Below are positions 1 through 7,509 of a DNA stretch of 15,874 bases, piece after piece (position 1 is the first letter of the stretch; each line of letters starts with the position of its first letter). The notes beneath the pieces were generated by a model that was not told the origin of the DNA, did no database searches, and saw only the letters and a program-made list of their open reading frames with translations. Source of the DNA: Listeria marthii FSL S4-120 (GTDB lineage Bacteria; Bacillota; Bacilli; Lactobacillales; Listeriaceae); assembly GCA_000183865.1 (NCBI GenBank), contig CM001047.1, positions 865,212 through 881,085 of the forward strand, read 5' to 3'. The position numbers were made by a program, and so were the translations under genes.

Positions 1-121
1 TTGTTGCTGTTGTATAAGTGGTTTCAGTAGCTTCTTTTTGCGCGTGAGCAATTTCTGGAAGCCAGTTTAGCGTGAGCGACAAAAGCGCAATTATTACTAG
101 AATATAACCTTTTTTCTTCAT
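1..121 (-). CDS. Secreted protein of unknown function, N-terminal fragment
   Basis: Reading the minus strand from an ATG at 121-119 gives 40 codons that run off the left edge of the window. The N-terminus is a typical Gram-positive signal peptide: MKKK, then a hydrophobic stretch (GYILVIIALLSLTLNWL), then a likely signal peptidase I site after AHA (about residue 27). The following residues are rich in Thr, Glu and Ala, as at the start of many exported or wall proteins. A good ribosome binding site (AGAGGTGAG on the minus strand, 126-134) lies at the right distance from the ATG. The gene is divergent from ydbS. The mature domain lies outside the window, so the function cannot be given. A cell-wall or secreted protein is an inference from the signal peptide only. 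Confidence 0.75.
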   Translation of the reverse strand, partial: MKKKGYILVIIALLSLTLNWLPEIAHAQKEATETTYTTAT

Positions 122-143
122 TATTCTCACCTCTTCTTGTTAC

Positions 144-149
144 ATTATA
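144..149 (-). promoter_or_regulatory. Candidate -10 box for the minus-strand secreted-protein gene
   Basis: The minus strand reads a perfect TATAAT here, about 22 bases before the start codon. No good -35 hexamer sits at 16-18 bases. TTGTTC lies too close, at about 12 bases. The resulting leader would be very short, with the ribosome binding site near its 5' end. The call is weak. Confidence 0.3.
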
Positions 150-204
150 AAAAACAAATATGAACAAACTATGAATAAAACATGATACTTTTAAAAAAGA
201 TCGC

Positions 205-233
205 TTCCAATTTAGTAATTATTAACGTAAGAT
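205..233 (+). promoter_or_regulatory. Candidate promoter for ydbS-ydbT
   Basis: TTCCAA (205-210) and TAAGAT (228-233) are separated by 17 bases and lie just ahead of the ribosome binding site of ydbS (AAGGAG, about 244-249). The -10 box matches the SigA consensus well but the -35 box matches only half, in a very AT-rich region where such matches are common. Confidence 0.35.
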
Positions 234-256
234 AAAAAGAAAAAAGGAGTAGAGCA

Positions 257-739
257 ATGGAACTTGAAAATTTAGAAAAGAAATTACCGGAGAAAATTAA
301 AACAGTTTGGCGGCAAACAGAGGGAATTGCGGTCCTTGTTTTTCTGCTTTGTTCGGTTGCAGCAGCGATTATTTTGTATTATGCAGAAGTTTCGGTTTGG
401 TGGAGCGCGATTGGCTTTGGTTTGACCGCTATCTATGCTGTATTTATCTACTTATTCATTATTCCGTTTCGTTTTGCACGTTGGAGCTATCAGATTAAAC
501 CAGACGAAATGGAAATTCAGCACGGTATCATTTTTAGAAGTCGTGTCTTAATTCCGATGATTCGCATTCAACACGTGGAAACAGAGCAAGGCCCACTACT
601 GAGAAGACAAAAATTAGTTTCCTTATCGATTACAACAGCAGCAAGAACACATAAAATTGAAGCGGTAAACGAGTCCGAGTCGGATGAACTTAGACATCAT
701 ATCCTTGAACTTGTGAAGGTGGCGAAAGAAGATGTTTGA
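257..739 (+). CDS. ydbS: YdbS-like membrane protein with one bacterial PH domain
   Basis: The 160-residue protein has a short charged cytoplasmic N-terminus, two hydrophobic segments (about residues 24-42 and 48-70) joined by a short loop, and then a C-terminal bacterial PH (bPH_2, formerly DUF304) domain from about 76 to 155. The RIQHVE motif at 103-108 is typical of this domain. The ATG is preceded by AAGGAG at a good distance. The gene overlaps the next by 8 bases, so the two products are probably made together and may act as a membrane pair. In Bacillus, ydbS-ydbT also adjoin each other. Work on Bacillus relatives links the family to protection against some antimicrobial peptides made by competing bacteria, but nothing in this sequence shows the biochemical role. 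Family assignment is firm; function is not. Confidence 0.85.
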   Translation: MELENLEKKLPEKIKTVWRQTEGIAVLVFLLCSVAAAIILYYAEVSVWWSAIGFGLTAIYAVFIYLFIIPFRFARWSYQIKPDEMEIQHGIIFRSRVLIPMIRIQHVETEQGPLLRRQKLVSLSITTAARTHKIEAVNESESDELRHHILELVKVAKEDV

Positions 740-2207
740 AGAAAGACGCCTCCATCCAATCGCCCTCATTAAAGAAATAATTACGAACGTAAGACGCAAT
801 ATTGTGCCAATCGTCGTCGGTTTATTTTCTGTTTTTCGGGCAGTTAATAGCAATGGTTACTTGCCAAACTGGGCGGTATATTTGATTATTGTCGTCGTTA
901 TTTTGCTCATTTTAACCCCGGCCGTTTTAAAATACATTACATATAAATACACATTGGAAGACCAAGGGATTCGCATTAAATACGGTTTGATTTTCCGAAA
1001 AAATACATACATACCATACGAACGCATTCAAACCGTCCAAAAGAAGCAGTGGTTTTTCTTCATCCCATTTAATGTCTGCCAAGTTTTAATTGAAACAGCA
1101 GGCGGCAAAGGAAAAGCAGAAGCCGATTTAGTCGCAGTTCCTGTAGGCGTGGTCGATGAATTGAAAGACTTACGCGATGGCAAAAAAGCAGCCATTCAAG
1201 AAGTCGTGCCAGAAACCGAGGAACCAGCAGTTGAAGTAGTCGAAGCTCCAGAAAAAACAGTTATGCTACAAACGAAACAACTGATTTTAATGGCAGTCAC
1301 ATCCGGCGGCGTTTTCGGAACACTCCTTATCGTCCTTGCGTTCATGCAACAATTCCGCGAAGTCATCCCGACCGACTGGATGGAAGCTCAAGCCGAACAA
1401 CTATGGAAAATGGGCATTATCGTATTTATCATTTTAATCGTCTTCCTGCTCTTAGTTTTGTGGGGCATTTCGATTGTGACGACATTGTTCAAATATTTCC
1501 AGTTCAAATTGATGAAATATCCCAATTCGCTTGTCGTCGAAAAAGGGTTGCTAGAACGCAATCACACGACAATCTCACTTGCGCGTATTCAAGGAATTAC
1601 CATCATCGAATCCCCGTTACGGCAAATGCTCGGCTTAGTTGCTGTCAAAGTTATAACTGCCGGCAACTCAGGAGATGAAAAACAATCCGGCGACATTTTA
1701 CTTTTACCAATTATGAAAAAAGAATTGGCCCTACAAACCTTAAAAGAAATGCTACCAGATTATTTATTTGAAATGGAAACAATGGAACGCGCACCAAAAA
1801 TCAGTTTGCGCAGATTTTTGCGAATTTACTTAATCTGGACAATTATCCCGGCCGCTATAGCTAGTATATTATTTTTCCCACTCGGCTTAATTAGCATCAT
1901 TTTGCCAATTTTAGCGGGGATAAAAGCAATAGCCAGCTACCGCGCGACAGGTGTTTTCACAGATAACCAAACACTTCTCGTCCAGTCGCGGCCAATTTTT
2001 TCCAAAATAACGCATATTATCCGTAAAGAACGAATCCAAGGTTTGCGGTTAAGACAGAGCGTTTGGATGGAAAAGGGCAAATCTAGCCACTTAAATGTTT
2101 GGCTTAAATCTGGAAGTACGAGCGCCGAGGCCTACGTTCGCTACATACACCAAGATCAAGCCATCGCTATTTACAACTGGTACAGCCCGTCCGAAACAAC
2201 CAATTAA
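732..2207 (+). CDS. ydbT: YdbT-like membrane protein with three bacterial PH domains
   Basis: The 491-residue protein is close to the length of Bacillus YdbT. It appears to be three repeats of a membrane segment plus bPH_2 domain. The hydrophobic stretches are about 24-36 and 47-67, then 184-205 and 228-252, then 365-403. Each is followed by a PH-like module carrying the family's xRIQ motif: YERIQ at 96-100, ARIQG at 284-288 and ERIQG at 433-437. An acidic, Pro/Glu/Val-rich linker (about 157-178) separates the first and second modules. The start codon lies 8 bases inside ydbS, with a purine-rich ribosome site in the end of that gene, so translation is likely coupled. A strong terminator follows directly, making ydbS-ydbT a two-gene unit. 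The function is unknown in detail; a membrane complex with YdbS is an inference. Confidence 0.85.
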   Translation: MFEERRLHPIALIKEIITNVRRNIVPIVVGLFSVFRAVNSNGYLPNWAVYLIIVVVILLILTPAVLKYITYKYTLEDQGIRIKYGLIFRKNTYIPYERIQTVQKKQWFFFIPFNVCQVLIETAGGKGKAEADLVAVPVGVVDELKDLRDGKKAAIQEVVPETEEPAVEVVEAPEKTVMLQTKQLILMAVTSGGVFGTLLIVLAFMQQFREVIPTDWMEAQAEQLWKMGIIVFIILIVFLLLVLWGISIVTTLFKYFQFKLMKYPNSLVVEKGLLERNHTTISLARIQGITIIESPLRQMLGLVAVKVITAGNSGDEKQSGDILLLPIMKKELALQTLKEMLPDYLFEMETMERAPKISLRRFLRIYLIWTIIPAAIASILFFPLGLISIILPILAGIKAIASYRATGVFTDNQTLLVQSRPIFSKITHIIRKERIQGLRLRQSVWMEKGKSSHLNVWLKSGSTSAEAYVRYIHQDQAIAIYNWYSPSETTN

Positions 2208-2287
2208 AAAAGAGAGCATACCACTCGCGAAAAATCTGCTGAAATAAGCGCACGATTTTTCGCGGATGGATGTTCTTTTATTTTTTG
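2208..2287 (+). terminator. Intrinsic terminator after ydbT
   Basis: A perfect 11-base inverted repeat (CGCGAAAAATC at 2226-2236 and its complement at 2254-2264) encloses a 17-base loop. The stem continues imperfectly outward, from the A-rich stretch at 2208-2220 to the T-rich stretch at 2271-2286. The run of Ts ends about where the next promoter begins. Confidence 0.85.
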
Positions 2288-2314
2288 TTCAATTACGTGG
2301 AAATCTGGTAAAAT
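2285..2314 (+). promoter_or_regulatory. Promoter for the hemY-acpS-alr cluster
   Basis: TTGTTC (2285-2290) and TAAAAT (2309-2314) are 18 bases apart, with an extended -10 TG at 2306-2307. This is a good SigA-type promoter about 40 bases before the GTG start of hemY. The -35 box overlaps the tail of the upstream terminator. The same stretch also loosely resembles a SigB promoter (GTTC, 15 bases, TGGTAA). Confidence 0.6.
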
Positions 2315-2358
2315 AGATAGAATAAACGAAGCAATTGTTAGAGAGGATTGGTTAAGTA

Positions 2359-3738
2359 GTGAAACATATAGTCATTATCGGAGGCGGCCTATCGGGGCTT
2401 GCAGCAGCGTATGAACTACAAAAAACACATCCGAATTATACATGGGAATTAGTAGAAAAAGACGAAAAATTAGGCGGGAAATTCGAAACGGTGAAGCGTG
2501 ACGGATTTTTAATTGAAAAAGGGCCAGATTCCTTTTTAGCTAGAAAGCCAGCTGGTGTGGGCTTAGTGAAGGATTTAGGACTCGAAGAAAAACTGATTGC
2601 TAACGCGACGGGAAGGTCGTACATTTATCACGAAAAAGCGCTCCACCCAATTCCAGAAGGCTCAGTGATGGGAATTCCAACCGATAAACAGGCCTTGCTT
2701 GCAAGCACACTCGTATCAGAAATTGGCAAAGCGAGGGCATTGCAAGAACCAACCATTGAGCCAAACAATCAGCCAAATGATCAAGCTCTTGGCGATTTTT
2801 TTGAAGCACGTTTTGGCAAAGAATTAGTGAAAACAATTATCGAACCGCTATTATCAGGAATTTACGCCGGTGATATTTATAAAATGAGTTTGCGCGCCAC
2901 TTTTCCAAAGTTTGAACAGGCCGTTAAAAAGTATGGTAATCTCATGGACGGCTTGAAAGAAAGCAGCATGCAGACAACAGGCACAAAGGCGACAATTGGC
3001 GCTTTTCGAACATTAGAAGGTGGACTAGATACGTTGCCAAAAGCAATTGCGGCTGCGCTACCGCCAGAAAACTTGCATACGGCGAAACAAGCAACCCACA
3101 TTACGAAAAAGAATCGCACTTATGAAATTGCTTTTGCAGATGGAGATAAAATGACCGCAGATGGCGTGATAATCGCCGCTACCCATGATGCGTTAATTCA
3201 TTTATTAGCTGAAACAACCACTGAACCATTTGCGGGACAGCCACTAACGACACTCGCAACTGTTTCGCTCGCATATAATGAAAAAGATGTGCCGATTTTG
3301 CCAGATGGAACGGGTTACTTAGTGGCTCGAACCGCGCCGTATAAAACCACCGCTTGCACATGGGTTCAGAAAAAATGGCCACATATGGTACCGAAAAATA
3401 AAATGTTACTCCGCGGCTTCGTTGGAAAAGCTGGGGAAACATGGTTAGAACAAGCAAGCGATGAAGCCATCGTCACAGCTGTTTTGTCAGATTACGCGGA
3501 AATAATGGATCTCCACGCCGCACCACTTTTTTATGAAGTGAGCCGAATGAAATCAGCGATGCCGCAATACTTAGTCAACCATCAAGACCGTTTAAAACAA
3601 TTGAAAAAGAATATCCAGACAGATTACCCAGGCGTTTATTTTGCCGGAATGAGTTACGAAGGCGTCGGAATCCCAGACTGTATCGCGGGAGCACAATCGG
3701 CCGTTACTGAATTAGCAGATTACTTGGAAGAGGTGTAA
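2359..3738 (+). CDS. hemY: Coproporphyrinogen III oxidase (protoporphyrinogen oxidase family, HemY type)
   Basis: This FAD enzyme oxidises the porphyrinogen ring late in heme synthesis. In Firmicutes the HemY (CgoX) type acts mainly on coproporphyrinogen III in the coproporphyrin-dependent pathway. The 459-residue protein is close to Bacillus HemY in length. It has the N-terminal dinucleotide-binding motif IIGGGLSGLAAAYEL (6-20), the acidic residue at the end of the second beta strand (VEKDEKLGGK, 32-41), the family block EKGPDSFLARK (53-63) and the C-terminal FAD-contacting block with YFAGMSYEGVGIPDCIAGA near 424-445. The start is GTG at 2359, with GAGAGGA at 2341-2347 upstream. The gene heads a cluster with acpS and alr and sits apart from the other heme genes, none of which is in this window. 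Annotations of this locus also use hemG or cgoX. Confidence in the family is high; substrate choice comes from family knowledge. Confidence 0.92.
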   Translation: MKHIVIIGGGLSGLAAAYELQKTHPNYTWELVEKDEKLGGKFETVKRDGFLIEKGPDSFLARKPAGVGLVKDLGLEEKLIANATGRSYIYHEKALHPIPEGSVMGIPTDKQALLASTLVSEIGKARALQEPTIEPNNQPNDQALGDFFEARFGKELVKTIIEPLLSGIYAGDIYKMSLRATFPKFEQAVKKYGNLMDGLKESSMQTTGTKATIGAFRTLEGGLDTLPKAIAAALPPENLHTAKQATHITKKNRTYEIAFADGDKMTADGVIIAATHDALIHLLAETTTEPFAGQPLTTLATVSLAYNEKDVPILPDGTGYLVARTAPYKTTACTWVQKKWPHMVPKNKMLLRGFVGKAGETWLEQASDEAIVTAVLSDYAEIMDLHAAPLFYEVSRMKSAMPQYLVNHQDRLKQLKKNIQTDYPGVYFAGMSYEGVGIPDCIAGAQSAVTELADYLEEV

Positions 3739-3739
3739 C

Positions 3740-4096
3740 ATGATTAAAGGAATCGGATTAGATATGATTGATTTAGATCGCGTAAAACAAGTGGTAGAGA
3801 AGAATCCACGCTTTATCGAGCGTGTTTTAACAGAAAAGGAAATTAAGCAATTTGAAAAATATGAAGGTAGCCGTAAAATTGAATTCTTAGCTGGACGATT
3901 TGCTGCCAAAGAAGCATACGCCAAAGCAAATGGAACTGGTTTTGGGAAACATTTAAGCTTTACCGATGTGGAAATTTTGCAAGTAGAGGATGGGCGACCG
4001 CACGTTACTTTGCCAGCCAAACCAGGCGAAAATGTTTTTGTAAGTATTACCCACACAGCCAGATCAGCCGCAGCGCAAGTGATTATTGAAATATAG
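3740..4096 (+). CDS. acpS: Holo-[acyl-carrier-protein] synthase
   Basis: AcpS moves the 4'-phosphopantetheine arm from coenzyme A to a serine of apo-ACP, switching on fatty acid synthesis in the cytoplasm. The 118-residue size is normal for this trimeric type of phosphopantetheinyl transferase. The N-terminal GIGLDMIDLDRV (4-15) carries the Mg-binding Asp (D8). The second signature, FAAKEAYAKANGTG (54-67), carries the second metal ligand (E58). The C-terminal SITHTARSAAA (102-112) is the conserved end of the fold. The gene starts one base after the hemY stop, with its ribosome site (GAGGTG) inside the hemY end, and lies 18 bases before alr. In Bacillus, acpS also lies upstream of alr, with ydcC between them; that gene is absent here. 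Confidence 0.95.
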   Translation: MIKGIGLDMIDLDRVKQVVEKNPRFIERVLTEKEIKQFEKYEGSRKIEFLAGRFAAKEAYAKANGTGFGKHLSFTDVEILQVEDGRPHVTLPAKPGENVFVSITHTARSAAAQVIIEI

Positions 4097-4114
4097 AAAG
4101 GAACGTGAACGATC

Positions 4115-5221
4115 ATGGTGACAGGCTGGCATCGTCCAACATGGATTGAAATTGACCGCGCAGCAATTCGCGAAAATATAAAAAACGAACAAAAGCAATT
4201 ACCAGAAAATGTCGCATTATGGGCAGTTGTAAAAGCCAATGCTTACGGCCACGGTATTATTGAAGTAGCCAAAACTGCGAAAGAAGCAGGCGCTAAAGGT
4301 TTTTGTGTTGCTATTTTAGATGAGGCTCTTGCCCTTCGCGAAGCTGGTTTTCAAGACGACTTTATTCTCGTATTAGGTGCAACCAGACAAGAAGACGCCA
4401 ATCTCGCAGCAAAAAATCGTATTTCGCTTACCGTTTTCAGAGAAGACTGGCTAGACAACTTAGGGTTAGAAGCGCCACTACAGATTCATTTAAAAGTAGA
4501 TAGTGGCATGGGACGCCTTGGTATTCGTAGCGCGGAAGAAGCACGACACATCGAATCAACGATAGCTGAAAATAAACAGCTACAACTAGAAGGTATCTAC
4601 ACGCATTTTGCGACAGCCGATCAACTAGAAACTAGTTATTTCGAGCAACAATTAGCCAAATTCACGACGATTTTAACGAGCCTAAAAGAACGCCCGATAT
4701 TCGTCCACACAGCAAATTCCGCAGCTTCATTACTACAGTCGCAAATGAATTTCGATGCGATTCGCTTTGGTATTTCGATGTACGGGTTAACGCCTTCCAA
4801 AGAAATTAAAACTAGTTTGCCATTCGAGCTGAGACCAGCACTGGCACTTTATACTGAAATGGTACTTGTGAAAGAACTTGCACCAGGCGATAGTGTTAGC
4901 TACGGCGCAACGTATACAGCAACAGAACGAGAATGGGTCGCAACTTTGCCAATTGGTTACGCAGACGGACTTATTCGGCATTATAGTGGTTTCCACGTTT
5001 TAGTAGACGGAGAGCATGCTCCAATCATCGGAAGAGTATGTATGGATCAAACAATCATCAAACTTCCGCGCGAATTTCAAACTGGTTCAAAAGTAACGAT
5101 AATTGGTACAGATCATGGAAACACGATAACAGCAGATGATGCAGCAGAATATTTAGATACCATTAATTATGAAGTTACTTGTTTGTTAACCGAAAGAATA
5201 CCAAGGAAATACATCCATTAG
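4115..5221 (+). CDS. alr: Alanine racemase
   Basis: This PLP enzyme interconverts L- and D-alanine and supplies D-Ala for peptidoglycan and for teichoic acid D-alanylation. The 368 residues match the usual family length. The N-terminal PLP barrel carries the signature [11 protein letters not shown], with the PLP lysine at K40. [12 protein letters not shown] (125-136) holds the lysine that is usually carbamylated. The C-terminal domain carries the second catalytic base in DSVSYGATY (Y263), and GRVCMDQ lies further on. The ATG at 4115 is preceded by AAAGGAACG. Listeria literature also calls this gene dal. The last in the hemY-acpS-alr cluster, it is followed by a 206-base gap in which I see no convincing terminator, so some readthrough to mazE is possible. 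Confidence 0.96.
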   Translation: MVTGWHRPTWIEIDRAAIRENIKNEQKQLPENVALWAVVKANAYGHGIIEVAKTAKEAGAKGFCVAILDEALALREAGFQDDFILVLGATRQEDANLAAKNRISLTVFREDWLDNLGLEAPLQIHLKVDSGMGRLGIRSAEEARHIESTIAENKQLQLEGIYTHFATADQLETSYFEQQLAKFTTILTSLKERPIFVHTANSAASLLQSQMNFDAIRFGISMYGLTPSKEIKTSLPFELRPALALYTEMVLVKELAPGDSVSYGATYTATEREWVATLPIGYADGLIRHYSGFHVLVDGEHAPIIGRVCMDQTIIKLPREFQTGSKVTIIGTDHGNTITADDAAEYLDTINYEVTCLLTERIPRKYIH

Positions 5222-5356
5222 AAGGTAATATTCGTGCTTTTTTGCGGAGAAGCGTTTATAATCTAACATATGAAACTTTATAGCTATATATAGGACTTAA
5301 GGGAGTAACGTCAATCAGGACTGTAACATTCTTAACAATAAAAAGCGAAATAACTC

Positions 5357-5385
5357 TTTTCTTCATGGCGTGATAATGGTACGAT
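5357..5385 (+). promoter_or_regulatory. Candidate promoter for mazE-mazF
   Basis: An extended -10 element, TGG followed by TACGAT (5377-5385), has a weak -35 (TTTTCT, 5357-5362) 17 bases upstream. It lies about 35 bases before the GTG of mazE. The rest of the 206-base gap holds no RNA gene or clear terminator that I can see, only an isolated TATAAT at 5257-5262 without a matching -35. Confidence 0.4.
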
Positions 5386-5427
5386 ATAGTTGTTACTTAC
5401 AGGTACGAGGCTTTGGGGGTGTGACAC

Positions 5428-5706
5428 GTGTTAGAGAAAGAAAAGCGGATGATAATATCCGTAGAACTGACACAGGAAATGGTACAAGAACTCGACGTAG
5501 TTGTAGAAAAAGAAAAAATGGGGCGGAGTGAAGTTATAATGGAAGCAACGCAACAATTTTTACAGGAGAAAAGGGCTCGCGAATTAAGAGACGAGATGGA
5601 ACGCGGTTATGCAGAAATGGCGACAATTAATTTCGCTATTGCATGCGAGTGTACCCATGTCGAAGCAGAAGCAGAAGACAGGAATATTAGTATTTTAGGA
5701 GGTTAA
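5428..5706 (+). CDS. mazE: MazE-type antitoxin (EndoAI-like), ribbon-helix-helix
   Basis: The 92-residue protein is about the length of Bacillus EndoAI (NdoAI) and resembles it through most of its length. The N-terminal ribbon-helix-helix is seen as ISVELTQEMVQELD (10-23), MGRSEVIMEATQQFL (31-45) and a following helix. The C-terminal part contains the ERGYAEMATINFAIA stretch (58-72), which in relatives wraps the toxin and blocks its RNA groove. The start is a GTG at 5428 preceded by GGGGGTG (5415-5421); an in-frame ATG at 5449 would remove the seven residues ahead of the first strand and has no comparable ribosome site. Its stop precedes the mazF start by 6 bases. The pair sits directly upstream of the stress module, as in Bacillus. 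Confidence 0.88.
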   Translation: MLEKEKRMIISVELTQEMVQELDVVVEKEKMGRSEVIMEATQQFLQEKRARELRDEMERGYAEMATINFAIACECTHVEAEAEDRNISILGG

Positions 5707-5712
5707 TGGCTG

Positions 5713-6057
5713 ATGGTGAAGCGTGGTGACGTATACTACGCGGACCTTTCCCCCGTGGTCGGAAGCGAGCAAGGGGGAATACGGCCTGTTCTCATCATTC
5801 AAAATGATATTGGTAATAGATTCAGTCCAACTGTGATCGTGGCAGCAATAACTGCAAAAATTCAAAAAGCGAAGTTGCCAACACACGTGGAAGCTACTCG
5901 TAAAGATGGCTTTGAAAGAGACTCTGTCATTCTTTTGGAACAAATTAGAACGATTGACAAACAGCGCCTGACAGATAAAATTACACATTTGGACGAAGAG
6001 TTAATGGCCAAGGTAAACAAGGCACTTGAGGTCAGTCTAGGAGTAGTAGAATTTTAA
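5713..6057 (+). CDS. mazF: MazF-type mRNA interferase toxin
   Basis: MazF cuts single-stranded RNA at short specific sites; the Bacillus member recognises UACAU. The 114-residue protein shows the family layout: [20 protein letters not shown] (2-21), then the RP turn with the likely catalytic R24, the strand VIVAAITAK with the likely catalytic T47, and the C-terminal helix that is part of the dimer. It is one or two residues shorter than Bacillus NdoA, and all the key residues are present, so the toxin looks active. The ATG at 5713 has AGGAGG at 5698-5703, a strong site that may favour steady expression and is located in the last codons of mazE. No convincing terminator follows directly, and a 251-base gap separates it from rsbR. 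Confidence 0.93.
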   Translation: MVKRGDVYYADLSPVVGSEQGGIRPVLIIQNDIGNRFSPTVIVAAITAKIQKAKLPTHVEATRKDGFERDSVILLEQIRTIDKQRLTDKITHLDEELMAKVNKALEVSLGVVEF

Positions 6058-6105
6058 TCCATCCTAAAAAAATAACATACAATGATGAATGCAGGGCAAA
6101 AGGGT

Positions 6106-6134
6106 CTGACGTAAAAAATAGTTTAATACATAAT
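6106..6134 (+). promoter_or_regulatory. SigA-type promoter ahead of rsbR
   Basis: CTGACG (6106-6111) and CATAAT (6129-6134) are separated by exactly 17 bases, matching TTGACA and TATAAT at four and five of six positions. A start near 6141 would give a leader of about 170 bases before rsbR. In Bacillus the sigB operon is likewise read from a vegetative promoter upstream of its first gene. Confidence 0.5.
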
Positions 6135-6166
6135 GAAATAATTAACTGCTTTTGAGAAACAGTGAG

Positions 6167-6233
6167 GACATCAGAAACCTACAAACAACGCGTATCAACT
6201 TACTCGCTAAATTTGTTTCTAATGTCTTTTTTT
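6167..6233 (+). terminator. Terminator-like hairpin in the rsbR leader
   Basis: The left arm GACATCAGAAAC (6167-6178) pairs with GTTTCTAATGTC (6215-6226) at 11 of 12 positions (one C-A mismatch) and is followed at once by seven Ts (6227-6233). The loop is long, 36 bases. It lies about 75 bases before rsbR and downstream of the candidate promoter. It could end mazEF transcripts or act as an attenuator. The rest of the gap holds no RNA gene I can name. Confidence 0.45.
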
Positions 6234-6308
6234 CGAAAGGTAGTTAATCAAACCGCAGAGTAAAAGAGAAAATTTGGTTAATAGTGGAGAAAGGTTGGAA
6301 AATAACTG

Positions 6309-7145
6309 ATGTATAAAGATTTTGCAAACTTCATCCGTACTAATAAAGCAGACTTACTGAATGACTGGATGAACGAAATGGAGAAACAATCAGATCGGCT
6401 AATCAACGACATTGCCAAAGAAGCAATGTACGAAGAAACGAGCAAAGAATTTGTTGATTTAATTGTTTCCAATGTTACTGAAAACGGCTCAAAATTCAAT
6501 GAAAAACTAGATGATTTTGCAGAAAAAGTGGTCCACTTAGGTTGGCCAATTCATTTTGTCACCACAGGCCTGCGCGTGTTTGGGCTTTTAGTATATACAG
6601 CAATGAGAGACGAAGATTTATTCTTAAAGAGAGAAGAAAAACCAGAAGACGATGCCTATTATCGCTTTGAAACATGGCTTTCCTCCATGTATAACAAAGT
6701 GGTCACTGCCTACGCGGATACGTGGGAAAAGACAGTTTCTATCCAAAAAAGTGCACTACAGGAATTATCCGCACCACTTTTGCCAATATTTGAAAAAATT
6801 TCTGTAATGCCTCTGATTGGAACGATTGACACAGAAAGAGCGAAGTTAATCATAGAAAACTTATTAATAGGTGTTGTAAAAAATCGGTCAGAAGTGGTTT
6901 TGATTGATATTACGGGAGTTCCTGTTGTTGATACAATGGTTGCGCACCATATCATTCAAGCGTCCGAAGCAGTTAGACTTGTCGGCTGTCAGGCAATGCT
7001 TGTAGGTATTAGACCAGAAATTGCGCAAACCATCGTGAACTTGGGAATTGAATTAGATCAAATTATCACGACCAACACAATGAAAAAAGGCATGGAGCGT
7101 GCGCTAGCCTTGACGAACAGAGAGATAGTAGAAAAAGAGGGGTGA
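6309..7145 (+). CDS. rsbR: RsbR stressosome sensor and scaffold protein
   Basis: RsbR builds the stressosome core together with RsbS and holds the kinase RsbT until stress. The 278 residues match the family. The N-terminal part (about 1-140) is the non-heme globin-like sensor domain, seen as helices without heme-binding sequence. A helical linker (about 140-160) leads to the C-terminal STAS domain (about 160-275). The two threonines phosphorylated by RsbT in relatives are present, in GTIDTERA (T175) and VPVVDTM (T209). The gene begins the stress module. Its ATG has a GGAG/AAGG stretch at 6286-6294, rather far from the start, so initiation may be moderate. Its end overlaps the rsbS ribosome site. 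Confidence 0.95.
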   Translation: MYKDFANFIRTNKADLLNDWMNEMEKQSDRLINDIAKEAMYEETSKEFVDLIVSNVTENGSKFNEKLDDFAEKVVHLGWPIHFVTTGLRVFGLLVYTAMRDEDLFLKREEKPEDDAYYRFETWLSSMYNKVVTAYADTWEKTVSIQKSALQELSAPLLPIFEKISVMPLIGTIDTERAKLIIENLLIGVVKNRSEVVLIDITGVPVVDTMVAHHIIQASEAVRLVGCQAMLVGIRPEIAQTIVNLGIELDQIITTNTMKKGMERALALTNREIVEKEG

Positions 7146-7150
7146 ATACT

Positions 7151-7507
7151 GTGGGGATACCAATCTTAAAGTTAGGTGAATGTTTATTAATTTCGATCCA
7201 GAGTGAATTAGATGATCATACTGCGGTAGAATTCCAGGAAGACTTACTTGCAAAAATCCATGAAACGTCGGCCAGAGGAGTAGTTATTGACATAACTTCC
7301 ATCGATTTTATTGATTCATTTATTGCAAAAATTCTTGGGGACGTAGTAAGTATGTCTAAATTGATGGGTGCAAAAGTGGTTGTAACTGGGATACAGCCAG
7401 CAGTTGCGATTACACTAATTGAACTCGGAATTACGTTTAGTGGAGTGCTTTCGGCGATGGACCTTGAAAGTGGCCTGGAAAAACTTAAACAGGAATTGGG
7501 GGAATGA
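7151..7507 (+). CDS. rsbS: RsbS stressosome STAS protein
   Basis: RsbS is a single-domain STAS protein that packs with RsbR into the stressosome core and is needed to sequester RsbT. The phosphorylated serine lies in [10 protein letters not shown], residue S56 with the start chosen here, which agrees with the numbering I recall for Listeria. The chosen start is the GTG at 7151, because GAGGGGTGA (7137-7145) stands at the right distance. The in-frame GTG at 7142 would overlap that ribosome site and adds only three residues. The protein is then 118 residues, against about 121 in Bacillus. The stop (7505-7507) is two bases before the preferred start of rsbT, so the switch genes are probably translated in a coupled way. 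Confidence 0.93.
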
Positions 7508-7509
7508 AC

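Noticed and set aside
3712..4239. A 175-codon reading frame on the minus strand across acpS
   Set aside because: It is antisense to a conserved gene, has no ribosome site or promoter that I can see, and its translation looks like an antisense artefact rich in Ser, Phe and Cys.
5190..5245. Possible terminator after alr, from GAATACC pairing with GGTA..TTC and a T run
   Set aside because: The short stem needs a three-base bulge and overlaps the last alr codons; the T run follows an unpaired stretch. Not strong enough to call.
6058..6308. A small RNA gene or short coding sequence in the mazF-rsbR gap
   Set aside because: Only a promoter-like pair and one hairpin are visible, best explained as leader and terminator; no reading frame with a ribosome site and no recognised RNA family.
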